Below, one piece after another: positions 35,136 to 47,869 of a stretch of DNA of 64,000 nt. Origin of the DNA: Fomitopsis serialis (Eukaryota > Basidiomycota > Agaricomycetes > Polyporales > Fomitopsidaceae); contig NW_025954963.1 of the NCBI RefSeq assembly GCF_022376445.1, forward strand, positions 1,426,001 to 1,490,000, read 5' to 3'. Position 1 is the stretch's first letter. The number at the start of each line of letters is the position of its first letter. A program made the translations under genes and the position numbers. The notes beneath the pieces were generated by a model. That model saw only the letters and a list, made by a program, of their open reading frames with translations. It was not told the origin of the DNA and did not search any database.

Positions 35136-35881
35136 CATTCAAGAGTCGAAGTCGGTGAGGGAGAAGTGAGCGCGCAGCGTACGGATGCGTCAAAGCAAGA
35201 GCGAGGCACAAGTGATATGAAAGGCCTTGCATTGTTCCCTCCTGGCTATATCTACAGACGGAAGTGAAGAGTACACCTGCCTGCATCGTCGTGGGACGAG
35301 CAATGCGCAGGCACACCTTCAACGCGATTTGCACTCTCCGTGCGTGCAGCCTTTGCGTGTATCTCAAGAGTCAGCTTCTCGGAGCCCGAGTACCCCTGGG
35401 AAATCACATGAGGATAAGGAGAGCCTGCCGACGATCCTGCTGCGAAAGGCATGTCAGATATGAAGTGCTCATGTTTTCACTGCCACACCAAGTATCCGGC
35501 GTTAGGCTTGGACCATGCGGCATGGTCTCAGCGTCTTTCGCATCCGAAGACAAGCGTCCAGTACTCAGTACTTGACCGGCGGCCATCGTAGCCAAAAGCA
35601 TGAGAGTTCAAGTTTTTGGCGGGATCCGCTTTGCGCGAGACTCGTTATAACATACTGTGACTCCGAAAAGGATCAGCGAAAAGTCAAATATGTAGTGAGG
35701 TCAGCGGGACCATTACCTTTGTGGCTGCGATCTAGCCCACGTTGTGACCAAAGGCAGGTGGATGCTGTGCACACCTCTTCACAAGTAGTCTCACTGGACG
35801 AAGCACCATCAAAGCATGCAGGCAGTCCTATCCCAGTCCATCCCAAAGCGATACATAACACGACAATGACAACGAAACGTA
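35136..35881. other. Intergenic region upstream of C
   Basis: Holds the promoter of gene C and the 3' region of ERV46. No further gene is recognised. Confidence 0.4.
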
Positions 35882-38121
35882 TTACATGAGCTTCCCGTTG
35901 GAGTATCCTTGATGCGCCCCGGAGCCATGCTGCTTGAGGGCGCGTGTCGCGGAGAACAACATGCTGTCGATGAGCGCTGCAACCGTGAGCACTCCACCGA
36001 CAATCGCGCATGTCCTGTGCCGTCGCCGCTATCATCAGCATGGGACCGAGCGTGTGAGACGGACGGGACGTACGAGGTCAGGAAGTGCGCGAACGACTGG
36101 CGCGTCGCGTCGTGCACAATGAGGATGGGTGAGATGTCGTAGTTAAAGAAGGCGCCTGATCTAAATTTCAGTTTCCGAAGCCACGCGCCAACATACGGAT
36201 GCAGACCTGGAATACCAGTCGAGGTGTGCGCGATGTGCGTTCCCTCTTTACTATCCTCTTGTTGCCCTTTCGATAGATCCCGCTCAAAGTTTGTGACACT
36301 GTACTGATGCGTCTTGTACTGTATGCAACGTCGCGATCGTCAACGTTGTGAGTATTATGGGGAGAGAAGATGTCACCTACCACTCTGCCGTCCAGCATGT
36401 TGAATTGCGTCGAAACGACCTTCAAGAAATACTGAAACATGTACTGCTGCTTCGATGTCTGGAGGAACTGCGATCAATGTCCACACTTCAAACGATCTTC
36501 GATCCGCTCACCCTCTTTGTCGTCTTATCGAGCGGGTTTCCCTCGATGCCAAGCATAGCCCTGAACTCGCGTTGACGCTGGCGATCGCGCTCCTGGTCGC
36601 TCTCGAACCCGAACTCGTGTATGACGTGGGTGAAATCGTGACGATTCTTGTCGTCTCGCAAGTATGGCACCAAGTCGTAGATGTTTTGCGCCGCAGTCCG
36701 GAACGATCGTCCTGGCGAGAGGTGGATGTTGCCGACGACCTTGTTAACGCGCACCTTGCCCGCGACGTTGCAGCCCTCGTCTGCCTGTTCCTTGAGCTTG
36801 TCCGACCAACCCTCGCTGACGCACTATAAGCGTTGCAGATCAGGTGATGTTTTGAGTAAAGATTCCACGATGTTCACCTGTTCGATTGAGTCAGGTCGGT
36901 TGAAACTCCATCCTCGGTCGAGGTAAGCCTGTCGCACGGACTCGCACGTGTTGCAACATCCGCTCTCTGGGGGCTTCCCACCGAAGCAAGAACCGCAATA
37001 CGTCTCGCCTCGCTGCTCATTGAGCTTGTCCAGATCGTTGCGAAGTTCATTGTTTGCATTTAACGCCTGCAGGGACTCGCCCTTTTGCGACAGCCGCGTC
37101 TTGACGATGTTATGTGAGATGTCGGTTTGAGTCTCGCCCGAAATGTCCATCACATCCAAACTGAGGACTACGTAAAAATAGTGAGTTTTAAGTCGACGCC
37201 GTTGTAAATCAACAGATTCCAAGGATATGTTGGAACGTGAGGCTTGGCCGACAGCAGTCATCGACTCACACCAGTCTGTACGGAGTACCACCTCGGAATT
37301 GGCCTGCTTCGGCCATTAGGAAAAACCTTTACTGGCAATTAGATGCATCACCAGCATACAATGAAGCCCAATCAACTGCGTGAGCAGGGTCATGATTACC
37401 ATCGTAGGCAACGGACTAGGAGCTGCTAGAACCCACCTTGGGTAACGTACTGCTCGAAGCATCTATAACCCCAGGACAGAGGCGAACACGCTGTGGTGAT
37501 ATATGCAACGCCACGGCCAATGCAGTCGACGAGGGCCTCGTCAGTTCAAGAGGACTGCGGAGGGTACCAAGTCGTTCCAGACCACAGCTTACTCTGGACT
37601 CATGCTGGGCCTCGGCAGCACGTCTACGCGAGGACCTTACATGCATCCGGAGAAACAGTTTCGCCGTCTCCATCCGTTTCGTATTGGAACGAATACAACT
37701 CCAGACACTAGCCGTACACCGGGACAACACGAAAAGAGATTGGAAGTCGTACTCACGATAGCATGGTACCCTCGGGAACGTAACGTTCATTCGGACATTC
37801 AGCTTCTCTCCACGACTTTTGTCAACCAGGATAGACGTGTCAATGTTGACCCTCCTGTAGTCGAGAAATTCGATGGTCGTGAAAGCCAGAATGATGGCAG
37901 CAGATAGGATTGTCACTGCCTGGCTTCAGCAACAACTCCAACGTGTGCGAAATTGCGTGAGACGACTCACAGAACGCGCCAGTACGCGTCTTGACCTTCA
38001 CATCTTCTGTAGTCTGTCAATATTGTTAGATCGCCTTCGCAGTCAAGAGACTTCTGATCCCGCGAACCTTGCCGAAGGCGTCGATGCCTTTGAGCGAGCT
38101 GAATAGCCCTTTCGCCGGCAT
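35882..38121 (-). CDS. ERV46: ER-Golgi cargo receptor ERV46/ERGIC3
   Basis: Nine exons on the minus strand: 38121..38068, 38013..37971, 37915..37757, 37167..36878, 36823..36512, 36458..36381, 36318..36207, 36155..36074, 36014..35882. The product is 420 residues, the usual family length. It has a short cytosolic N-terminus (TTEDVKVKTRTGAF), a first membrane helix at about 34-50 (TILSAAIILAFTTIEF) and a large lumenal domain with LDVMDISGETQTDISH and the CGSCFGG...GCCNTC cysteine cluster. VRVNKVVGNIHLSPGRSF and HDFTHVIHEFGFE follow. The second helix is near 378-397 (TCAIVGGVLTVAALIDSMLF) and the cytosolic tail ends GYSNGKLM. ERV46 pairs with ERV41 in COPII vesicles. The third intron is 589 nt, ten times the local norm. 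Confidence 0.93.
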
Positions 38122-38511
38122 GTTTAGTCCGGGAAGTGTCCGTCAAGCAAATAAACCAGTCCTGGCCAGTACCGAGACCAAGTCCCAAAAGAGAGGCCAG
38201 CAAACCCTGTTGCGAGAGAAAGAAGAGTAACAGGATGAAGGAGTAGTCGTTGTGAGATAGAGACGCTCGTGGCAGTGGGTACCGCATACGTGTCTGCTCT
38301 CGCGACGCGCGGGCACGTGCCTCCTCGAGGCCAGTCTGGCTGTGACTCTAGATCTTTCAGAGTTCATTCCGAGCTTAAGTTCTCAGTTTGTTGTCGGGGG
38401 ACCAGCACGACGAAGAAATTGAGGCTATCTCGCATTCACGAACAATGTAAGACTAGGTATTCATGGTCCGATCCAACCAACAGCACTCGCAGCCGAGCAC
38501 TGGCATCCGAA
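38122..38511. other. Spacer between VPS45 and ERV46
   Basis: Presumed ERV46 promoter and VPS45 3' end. Nothing else is seen. Confidence 0.4.
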
Positions 38512-40949
38512 CTACCGTGGCTCTTGCGATGCTATTCGATCTACGCCCTGCCGCACCTTTCCAAAGAGGTTTCTCACACCGTCCGTTATGCCATCCGCCT
38601 GCAGGCTCACGCCTTCCCCGCTCGTCCTGTACACACCAGTTCCGGCTGGTCCTCCTAAGCTCACATTGACACCGCCCAGGTTGAGGTTCAGAGATGGCAT
38701 CGTGCTCGAACTCCCTGGAGGAGGCTCGTATACCGACGAGGGGAAGTTGACTGCTGCAGAGCGTATCATCTCCACGAAGCTGATGATGGCGTCAATGAGC
38801 CATCGCCGAAGCCCAGATTGTAGGGCACTCACCTGGACGAGTTGTGGACACATGTCCCGCCCAGAAGAAGACGTGTCCCCGCGGAAGAGGCACCACTTTG
38901 CGTTGACTCTTGATTCAGCATTGCAATGACGCGGGCTTCAGCATAGGTTGTCCCGCCGATCATGAAGATGATCACGTCCTGCGGTCTGAGAGTAGGCAGG
39001 TCACAGCTCAGTGGATAGCATTTCGTTCAGCACAACGCACCGCTGAAGACTGGCATTCGGTCCAGCGCCGTCAAGGAAGGGATGGCTAGTGTCACGGAGA
39101 CGGCCCCTGAACAGATCCTCAAGTGTCTCGGCTAAGTGTGGCTGGTGCTGCATATACACATTCTCCACGCCCTTCAGACCCTTCAGCGCTGAACGACCCT
39201 TGGCGAATAATGACTCGGCGGAAAACAAATCGTCTTGTCGCTGATCCGAGCCGGCAATGTTGAGGATCATATAGACGAGCTAGACAGAATATGCGTTTGA
39301 CGCTGTTCAATGCTTCATCTAGGCCGACAGTACAACGACTCACCTTAGCGTCCTCACGGTTGACCCCATTTTCGAGCATCAGGTTGATGAGCGAAGCCAC
39401 GTTATTTGCTTGTGATTTCTGGTACCGCAGGGCGTACAAAATGACAAGGCGCAGCTTATTCCACGGTTGAATTATGGGGTTGGTGATGAGTGCCTGCACG
39501 CTCTATATCCCAAGGCCGACATCAACGCCTGACCCGAGCGAGCGAACTCGATGAACTCACCCTCAAGTCCGCCCCAGACCCAGTGGCCAGCCCTTGCTCG
39601 ACCTCTCCAAGATCCAACATCTTGTCTCGCTCCACTAACCGGCTGAGCTCGCCCACGAGCGCGACATGCTTGCTGACGTTTCCGCCGAGCTTGCGGAACT
39701 CGGGGTACTCTTCGACAAAGCGCTTCATATCGCTGATCGAGTTGATAGACTGCGGGTTGTGAGCAAGGGAGTGAGACTGGTATGACTGCACGTAGGCTTT
39801 GAGGGAGGTCCCGAGGTCGCCGAAGGTGGCGAGGTGGTGTGCTTGGAAGAAAGGATCGGTGGAGGGCGTAAGGGTGACTTCCTGCACAAAGGTTGGCATC
39901 GGCAAAGACATGTATGCATAGTCTCACGGCATACCTTTAGCTCTGGTCGGATGTCAGGTACGAGGCTAAGGTCTACCCGGCCGTTCTGGATACCGAATAG
40001 CTCATGCACCATAGCTTGGTATGTCCATTGCGAAAGCAGAGGCGTGACAGGATCATTTCGTCGATCCAGAATCAAGAGAAGTGGGGGCACTTGGGTCAAC
40101 CTGAAGTCAAACAAGGACGACTCCGACTGCATCCTATGCTACATCTCCAGGTGAGCCTGCAACGACGAGACAATTTCATGAACCTCTTACCTGGATCTCT
40201 ACTCCGAGTTTCTTCGCCATCGGACTCGACCGCTCGTAGCGGATTACCGGCTTCTTCTTCAAGCTCAACAGGACAGACGTCACACCCTGCACGGCGCGCT
40301 CGAGCGCTTTCGGATCCCAAGAGTTGGGCGACGAGCCGTAGAGGGGTTGCGAGGCGTTTGGCATGTGGTTAAGGGAGAACAGGCACGGGAGGATTGGTGC
40401 GTAGTCTGCAAAATATTCCTTGTATGTGTATCAGGGGATACGCCTCCAGCGAGATGCGCTCCACTCACCTGCACCTCCCGCACAACCTCATACTCGTCAG
40501 CGTCCGCTAATCGCTCGATGGTGGTCTTGCTAAGGATGTTGCTGAAGTCTGGCGGCACGATGGTGTGAATGGGTGCAGCTACCAGAATCAGCGCATGATT
40601 CACCCACACAGGTAGTATTCGCCGTACTTCGGCTCTCGCAGTTCCGCTTCCAGTGCCTCGAGACTGTCCTCACTCGTCTGGAGGAAGCATACGCACTTCA
40701 TGTGCGGCATCCGGTCGCGTTTTGTGTTGTCGATCTTGTCTGTAAGATACACTTGGTGGGAGAGCAAGGTCGACTGTGTTACTGCCAATGATACGATGGG
40801 TGTCTGGCGAGACGACGTCACAACCCCGGCGAAGCATAGATGGACGTCTCGCGACGCACCGTATGGCCGTCGAGTATCAGGACCTTCATCGTCTGGGGCT
40901 CAGAGATGAGCTTCGTAAGATACGTCTCCACGGCTTTGACGACGTCCAT
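38512..40949 (-). CDS. VPS45: Sec1/Munc18-family protein VPS45
   Basis: Ten exons on the minus strand: 40949..40860, 40803..40608, 40548..40469, 40418..40191, 40138..39935, 39881..39561, 39502..39344, 39279..39041, 38985..38833, 38779..38512; 645 residues with consistent phases. Domain 1 begins [13 protein letters not shown]...[16 protein letters not shown], followed by the family signatures [53 protein letters not shown] and [34 protein letters not shown] leads into a Gly/Ser-rich C-terminal extension. VPS45 binds endosomal and trans-Golgi syntaxins (Tlg2) and promotes SNARE assembly. It shares a 560-base divergent promoter with the GSKIP-domain gene. Confidence 0.94.
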
Positions 40950-41508
40950 GGTGGCTCAATGAATGGGAGCAAGAATCTGGGGTATGGCCGAAACGGTCGA
41001 GCGTAGCTGCGTATGGGCTTAGACTTCTTCGAGGGCCAGAACACTACAGCTTGGACACTCGCTGCACCACAGAACCGAGCTCGTATGCCACTTCACTGCT
41101 TTGCACGCGCGCAGCTACGAGTCACAGCGACAGGGAAATAGGCTGAAGGATAGGAGGACGTAGAGGTTGACCACAGGTGTGAGTAGTGCTGTGCGCCGCG
41201 TCACAGCGCGTCGAGTGCACGCGTAGGCGCCCATGTGCGATCATGGTCACGGTCCGCCCTGGTCGGACGTCTGCCTCCACTTGTCTTTCCCCTTTTTCAC
41301 ACAAATCGAGGTCTAGCAACAACTCGTCAATGACAGCACACACACGCAAAACCAACTCTTGCAAAGGCCTAATGTTTCGGAACACGACAATGATGACTTT
41401 TTGATGACGCGATGCAGATTCGATAAAGTTCCCGCCCCCGAACTCTGTGTACCTGGCTGCCTCTCTTCCTCTATTTCCGTCTTGCCATACACAGTGGATG
41501 CTCAAACC
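40950..41508. promoter_or_regulatory. Divergent promoter region, VPS45 and GSKIP-domain gene
   Basis: Head-to-head genes separated by 559 bases. No clear TATA box is recognised and no coding sequence is supported. Confidence 0.4.
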
Positions 41509-41945
41509 ATGGAATCTCCGTCTACTTCACAGCCTCCATCTCCAGGGTCTCCATCGCCGATACCCGCCGACTTTCCTGGCGGCGAGCTTTCGAACGCGCT
41601 GAAGGAACATTCATTTGGGATATCTCGTTTCGAGATCGTGCACACATCGTCTCATGAGGCGAGGGCACGCATCACACTCCTAGACGAGAGAGAAGTAACG
41701 ATAGTGCTTACGACGAATGGATATAATGTGCGTCGGGAGGTCCTGCTGAACGCTGTGCATGTGCCTTACCATCTCATTTGCACGCGCAGATTGTGGAAGA
41801 CGCTCAGTCTCCAGAGAGGACATTCGAAAGCCTCGACGATCTACTGGTATCAGTTAGTCCTCAATATAGGGAGATCCAGCAGCAGGCACTGTTGACCAAA
41901 CTACAATTGCTGGCGGAGAGTCAAGGTCAACTAGAGGAATCCTGA
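41509..41945 (+). CDS. GSKIP-domain protein
   Basis: Exons 41509..41727 and 41790..41945 give 124 residues. A Ser/Pro-rich N-terminus (about 25 residues) precedes a GSKIP-type domain. This contains the acidic, strand-rich block ARITLLDEREVTIVLTTNGY, continuing IVEDAQSPERTFESLDDLL, and the C-terminal helix PQYREIQQQALLTKLQLL. In animals GSKIP binds glycogen synthase kinase 3 and protein kinase A. The domain also occurs in CLU proteins, but this is the short stand-alone form. The fungal function is unknown. Confidence 0.72.
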
Positions 41946-42107
41946 CCACAATGCTATGTAATTTACAGAAGCAATATAGGTTCCAATGTCATGCCCCTCG
42001 ATGACACGGCAACTCTGGACTCACCTATTGCTCTGTATCCACTGCGCTGAGCTCTGCCAACTTGCCCGTTTCTTTCCGTCTGTTCAACGCCTCCACATAC
42101 ATCTCTC

Positions 42108-42951
42108 TTATGAACTCTCCACGTTCTCCTCCCTCACGTTGCGTATCATCTCGCCGATCCACTTCCGCTCTTCTTCGTTCCGCACACAATTCGCCCACCA
42201 TCGGTCCATGCTGCTCCGGATGCCAGACGTGTTGAGTTCGCCATGCTCGCTCTGCTCGGCAAGGATAAAGAGCAGAAAGCCCGTGTTCAGCCGTTCCAGT
42301 CCGAGGATAGAGAGGCATTTAAGTATCCGCGAGATACGGAGGTAGTTATGCGAGGAACCTGCGTCTCGGTCGTGTCAGGTCGCGAGAATAAGTGGCGTAT
42401 AACTTACGAGTCAGATTTTTGTAGCGATCCTTGTAGTTCTTGTCCGATCTGGCGAGCAGACCAGTCTCGCTGTCTTCGAGGCGCATCCCATAGAAGTCCA
42501 GCATCAACCTGTACGAACGCAGAACGCGCTCCACGATCGTCTCGTCGGCCTTCATGGCCTCCACCTCATGCCGTTGCAGTGGTTGGGACTCATAATTCAT
42601 GCCATGCTCCGGGATAGGGAAGCTAACGGAATAGCGCATGCCTCATTCGACCAGTTATCCAAGAGTGCATGAGGGACATCACATACAGCCATTGAATGAA
42701 TCCGTGCTTGTACTCCAGCTTCGAGTAATCTCCGCGCCACCTGCATACGAGCGCGACACTAAGCTAACCAACTCATAGGTCAAGCCAGCAGATGCTCACT
42801 GCTTGTGCAGGTCGTCGATATAGAGATTGTCTGGACGGCATCGCAGCTTGTTGGAGTAGAATCGCAAGTTGTCTGAGAACGACGGGTTGTCGCTGTTATC
42901 GGGGTAATCTTCCAGGAACTCGCGGACGTCTCTCGGTATAGATGCAGACAT
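42108..42951 (-). CDS. OGFr-domain protein
   Basis: Minus-strand exons 42951..42800, 42740..42687, 42622..42408, 42358..42108 give 223 residues. The conserved opioid-growth-factor-receptor-like region is clear: NLRFYSNKLRCRPDNLYIDD, then WRGDYSKLEYKHGFIQWLFP, PEHGMNYESQPLQRHEVEA, VERVLRSYRLMLDFYGMRLE and the YLRISRILKCLSILGLE helix. Fungal members have no known receptor role. In the called frame the protein stops at 42108. A one-base shift near 42118-42130 opens a protein-like tail (GEFIREMYVEALNRRKET) to 42025, so the true C-terminus is probably longer and a base may be missing. An in-frame ATG at 43032 would add 27 residues, but 42951 fits the family better. Confidence 0.8.
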
Positions 42952-43193
42952 GCTGGAGAGAAATCTAGACGAAGCAACCAGCTGGATCCGTTTCGAAGGT
43001 ACACGAGCAAAGCGGCCGACTGAAAGCATCAAGTGGCGTGGCTTGAGCGCGAGGGAGGCGCGTCGCGCTGCAAATCAAAATGAATTTGACTGTGAGGGTG
43101 TGGCCGATCAGATTCACAGACAATTCAACGTGCCTACGATTTGTTACGTTCCCCACTTCAGTCAAATTGATCCCTGCATCCAGCCGACCTGCG

Positions 43194-44765
43194 ATGCCAC
43201 CTACACCATCGTCCATCATCTCCGACGCCCTCAACTCGCTATCCAAGGCCGCAAACCTCGCTGTGAGCTCTCTGTCGTTTCAGTGGCGTTCAACCATCTC
43301 AGGCGTGCCCTAGCTCGCTACTGTCGAAGAACAAGCACGGACGGATGTCACGCGCGCGAATGCCGAGGTTTCGGAGGCGCGTCGCGAGCGGGACGACGCG
43401 CTGAAGACTCTGCGCGACCTCAGGCTGCAGGAGAAGAGTTGGGAGCGTCGAGAGGAGTCGTGGAAGGCTTCGGTGCGTGTTTCAGGACTGTACCAATGTT
43501 TCAGAGAACCGACTACGCTCGCTGCAGGTTGATAAAGCCGAGCTTACAGTCAGTTTTTCGCCTTTGTGACCTGCTCTACCCCTGACAGTCTTACAGGTTA
43601 AACACCAAGCTGAGACGATATCCCATTTACGCGCCGAGTCTGCTCAATGGAAAGCACAACTAACGAGGCTCGAGGAGACATCTCGCCAAGAAGTCAACGA
43701 CTGGAAAGAACGTTGCCTGCATGCCGAACAGGAGCGGTGTCAGTTATCCTCCCGGATAGATGAACTTGTCGCAGAACAGCTAGCGGTGTGTGCGAGTTGT
43801 CGACAACTTCCCCTCCATAACTCAATCTTGCAGCAGTACAACACACAGGCTAATGCAGCTCTGGGTGCTCTTGCCTCACGGTCTCCCTACCCAGACCTCT
43901 TCGAGCTATCTAGCTCGTCTACGAAGCGCGCTTCCACCTCATCCGTTGCCCCGCCTCTCAACAAACGACAGACGTCCCTAGCCCAAGCACCTGACCATGA
44001 CGCTCCGCCTCCAGCGCGGAAGACCAGGCCAGTGCAGACACCATCCAAACACGCCTCCCAGATCGACCGTCCCGTCGACCCTCCTCCCTCACGCACGCCA
44101 AAGCATAAGTCTCAGCCCACCGAGCCCCCGCCGGCGGCCACCAAGGCACCACGCACGCCGAACACACCTCGCGCCACACCGATATCGCGCGCCGCACAGA
44201 ACTCACACTCACACTCGCATCCACCACCACCTGAGCCATCAAGCTCGGTCCCACAGCAGCGTGTGATTCGTCGCGTGCAAGCGGTGATCTCCGTCCCTGT
44301 GAAGGAAGAAGAAGAGTCAGATGTTGAGCCCTTCGAGTCTGACGCGTCAGGCTCGGCGTACGAGCCGGAGGACGAGCAGCCTGTGCTGAAGCGAAACAAC
44401 AGACGGGCGACCGCCGGTCAAAGGCAATCGCGGGCCAGGCGAGTGGTCGAGGATGAGGACGAGGGCGAGGAGGAGACACGAAGTCATCGTCATGTTCGGC
44501 CCGGTCGTTACGTTCTAGAGGACGAGGATGACACGGACGAGCTCGCAATGGGTCGCGAGGTGCGTCTCTCGTTAACTGCGATCCTGGTGCGGATCCCAAT
44601 CTACTGGCAGGATGAGTTTGACCCTCCTCAACAAACGACGCCCAGGACAAAGACAAAGACGGCGCGGACGCCTGCAACACATCTCCGAAGAAACGAAAGC
44701 TTGATGTCGATCAAGTGAATGGCACCGCTGGTCGGGCAACTACCAAAGTTGCGCGAAAGAAGTAA
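43194..44765 (+). CDS. Coiled-coil nuclear protein with basic tail
   Basis: Exons 43194..43262, 43314..43472, 43528..43548 (a 21-nt microexon), 43597..43785, 43834..44559 and 44646..44765 give 427 residues. The first 165 residues are coiled coil (EVSEARRERDDALKTLRDL). The middle is Pro/Ser/Thr-rich with a His-Ser repeat, then acidic (KEEEESDVEPFESDASGS) and basic stretches. The tail SPKKRKLDVDQ is a strong nuclear localisation signal. The last intron is uncertain: a nearer acceptor at 44610 keeps the frame open to 44718 but loses that signal. I infer a chromatin or nuclear-structure role from composition only. It shares a 242-base divergent promoter with the OGFr-domain gene. Confidence 0.68.
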
Positions 44766-45042
44766 GCTGCCACCATGAACATCACGAGCAGAATGTGTGT
44801 GTATTCCTCATTACCCCATCGTGTCTCCATGTCTCTGCTATAGCAATTGCCGTTGTATCATACATACATGTTATGCCTCATCTACAAGTAACCGGGGTGT
44901 ACGTCTGCAGTCATAAGAATATACGTGGTCAGGCTCATGAGGGGGATGCTGGTGGGAGTGTGCTGCTACCGGGATACGTGAGTCTCATAATTTATGTGCT
45001 ATGTCCGTATCATGTCCGTATCGTCCGCTTGGGCTTAGATAG

Positions 45043-47869
45043 TCAGAAGAGAAAATGCGTCAACATCGCTCCAGCGACTCCGAGTCCAGCAGCCACGCCG
45101 CGGGCAACGCGCTCTCTTCGACCCACGCCGTGCAGAAGAAGAGCGTGCTCCTCCCGTAGCTCACGGATCTGTATATTCCAGCGGTGCATCACCTCCTCCT
45201 TCTCCGCCACCAATGCGGCTATCTGCCCCTGATAGTCATTGTGAAGCTGCGCAATGATCCCGTCCTTTGTACGATCGAGCGAGCCAGTGCTGTGCTGGTA
45301 GTTCTCAAGCGTCGCCTTCAAGGTGTTGACGTCTTGCTTAGCCGATGCAAGAGCTGCATTTGCGGCCGCAAGGTCGCCACGAACCGCGCGGAGCTCAGCG
45401 TCTCGTTTCTCGATTTCCTGGAGGGACTGCTTTACCTGCTGCTGCAGCGCTGACCTATGCTTGCCATGGAGTTCGTCGACGGCAGCCTGGTGCGTCGCGC
45501 GGAGCTGCTTGGCCTCGTCCGCCCGCTTCTTGTTGCTGTCTTCGGCCTGCAGGAGATGACGACGGGCTTGCTCGTTGCTCGTGTTGAGCTTCTTGGTTAG
45601 GGCGTTCCGCGCCTCGCGGACATCGGCGAGCTCCTTGGACAGTCGTGCGATCTCCTGGTCCTTCTCGTCGGCCGCGGAGAGGCGTGGGCGCACGGTATCC
45701 AACTCCGTCTGTAGCGTCTTGGCCTGCTGCGACGCCCGGGAGAGCTCGGCGGAAAGGCGAGCGACTGTCTGCTCTTTCTCCCTTCGGAGGCCAGGCTCTT
45801 TTGACGGATCGCGTCGGACTCCATTTGCAACGCCCTGGCCCTTTGCGAGGAGTGGGATAGCGCTGCCTTGCACTCTGCGTACGCTTCCTCTGTCCCCTTG
45901 AGGACGTTGTTCAGCTGAGTGATGCGGCCCTTGGCTTGATCGCACTCACTCTCCAGCTGAGTGATCTGTACGCCGCCGGCCTCGACCATCTGGTCTAGCT
46001 CGGAGACCCTCGAGTACGCAGCGTCGGCTTTGCGTTGCATGTCAGCCTTATCGACGAGCAATCGGACAGCTCGTCCTGATGGGCGGCATGGAGCTGACGG
46101 ATCTCGTCCTGAAGGGCCCGGGCGGTGCTCTCCAGCTCCTTCGCATGGCGATCTGTGGCAAGGAAGGTCTCCCGAAGGGCGGCTTGAGACTCGCGAGCGT
46201 GTGACAAGTCCGCGGACAGTCCTTCGATGACTTCAGCTTTCGCCCGCTCGATCTCTGCCGTTCGCTGACCAGCTTCCTCCAGCTGAACCTTGGCGGCATC
46301 GAGTTCCCGCAGGGCAGACCCAAGAGCGCCCTCCGCCTCAGACAACTCAGCTTGCAGCTCCTGAAGTGTCGTTTCCTGTTCGTCATATGAGTTTTGAAAG
46401 CGTCCGCTTCGGTCACGAATCGCTCGCATTCGTCTCGGAGCTCCTCGAGCTCTCGTGCAGCCGCGTACACCGGTGTTGGAGTTCATCGCGCTCGTTGACG
46501 AATGTGTCGATCTCTTTCTGATGTGAGGCGTGAACATCCCGGAGCTCGCGCTCTTGGCTCTCTTCCTGCGACTGCATATACTACTTAGAGGATGCAACAT
46601 AGGGGCGAAGTGTTGACATACCTGGAGCTCGGCTGCCAGCTTATCAACCTGTCCCTCGAGTTCAGCGTAGCCCTGTGCGTGACGTTTCTCAAGCTCCTCG
46701 AGTTTGCGAAGGTGCGCATCGGCATCGGCACGAGCCTGCCCTTCGCCTGGTCAAGCGCATCAGCGCTCCTGGCGAGTTCAGCCGCCAGCTCTTCAACCTG
46801 CATCGACCGACCCGCCGACTCAACGCGGGTGGCGTCCAACTCATCGGAGAGTCTGCGGGAGTCTTCCCGCGCTGCCTGCAGGTCGACTTCCTTGGCCTCG
46901 ACCGTATTGGCCATCTCCTCCATAGCCGCCGCCGCCTTGTCTAGCTCTGCCTCGAGCGCCTTCACACGGCAGAGGTAGTCCTCGCTTCGTCGGTCTAGCT
47001 CCGCGCGCTCCTTCGTCACGATGGAGAGGTCGAGCTCAAGATCCGCTGCGCGGTCGGACTGCGCATCTCGCTCGTCGCGCGTGGTGGTCAGCTCTGAGGC
47101 CAAGGTTTGCAGCCGCCGAGTTACTTCCTGTATTGCCGCGTCTCTGGCTGCGATGACTTCCTCGTCTTGGCCATGCTGTGTTTTCAGCTTGTCGCGATCT
47201 TCCTCGACCGACTTCAGGCGTTGCTCAGTCGAGAGACGTGCTGCGCGCTCTGTCTCGAGCGTCGACATCGACTCAGCGACCTAAAGGAACCAGGGTGAGC
47301 ATGCGATCTAACGTTCGAAGTCTGAGGTCAGATGTACCTGCCGTCGGGCATCCTCGAGCTGAGAAGACTGTTCCGCATGGTCGTGCCGCGCATCGTCAGA
47401 GCGTCTCAACGCTTCAGCCAGGTCGGTTTGGAGTTTCGCTTTTGCGTCCTCCGCAGCTTGCAAGGCTGCATCTGCGTTGCTAGACTCTGCTTGCGCTGCC
47501 TCCAGCGACGAAGAGAGTGTCCGGACACGTTCCTCGAGCGAATCGACGGCTCGTGTCTTTGCATCTAGTGCTGCTGTCGTCTCGTCAAGCTAGACGACAC
47601 ATCATCAGTCAACGTTTTCCCAGGATGCCAGGGAACGCATACCTTGGTTTGGAGGTCGCCGACTAGCTGCTTGGTCTCTCCTTTAGAAGTCTTAGATGCT
47701 CTAGACAGTAAGCTCTTCGTATCCCCTAAGTTACCACAGTCGATGAGCACATAGCTAAGGGAGTTTGAGGGCCTGAAGACCTACCGTCGGCGTTGGCTGC
47801 ATCGTTAGGCTTCCTCCATAATAAATTAGTGAAATAAGAATTTTGACGCGTTGGTTGCTTCGGAGGCAT
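45043..47869 (-). CDS. Giant coiled-coil protein D with C-terminal membrane anchor; five apparent one-base gaps
   Basis: Minus-strand exons 47869..47785, 47698..47643, 47589..47338, 47280..46622 and 46571..45043. After five single-base repairs the length is about 861 residues. The N-terminus (MPPKQPTRQNSYFTNLLWRK) is followed by DLQTK and LDETTAALDA, the same K|LD intron junction as proteins A-C. A nearly continuous coiled coil of 750 residues follows. The protein ends in a hydrophobic segment, VAAGLGVAGAMLTHFLF, at the very C-terminus, typical of tail-anchored proteins. The frame must be shifted once in exon 4 (about 46747) and four times in exon 5 (about 46475, 46400, 46064, 45800), each time by adding one base. 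The exon lengths become divisible by three exactly when these are added. The gene is probably intact in the organism. Confidence 0.72.

Noticed and set aside
42952..43032. Upstream ATG as a mitochondrial presequence for the OGFr-domain protein
   Set aside because: The extension resembles a presequence only by chance composition, and the family starts near the ATG at 42951.
43786..44718. Stop at 44718 as the end of the nuclear coiled-coil protein
   Set aside because: The alternative acceptor at 44645 yields a frame with a basic SPKKRKLD signal and clean stop at 44765, judged more likely. The other form is not excluded.
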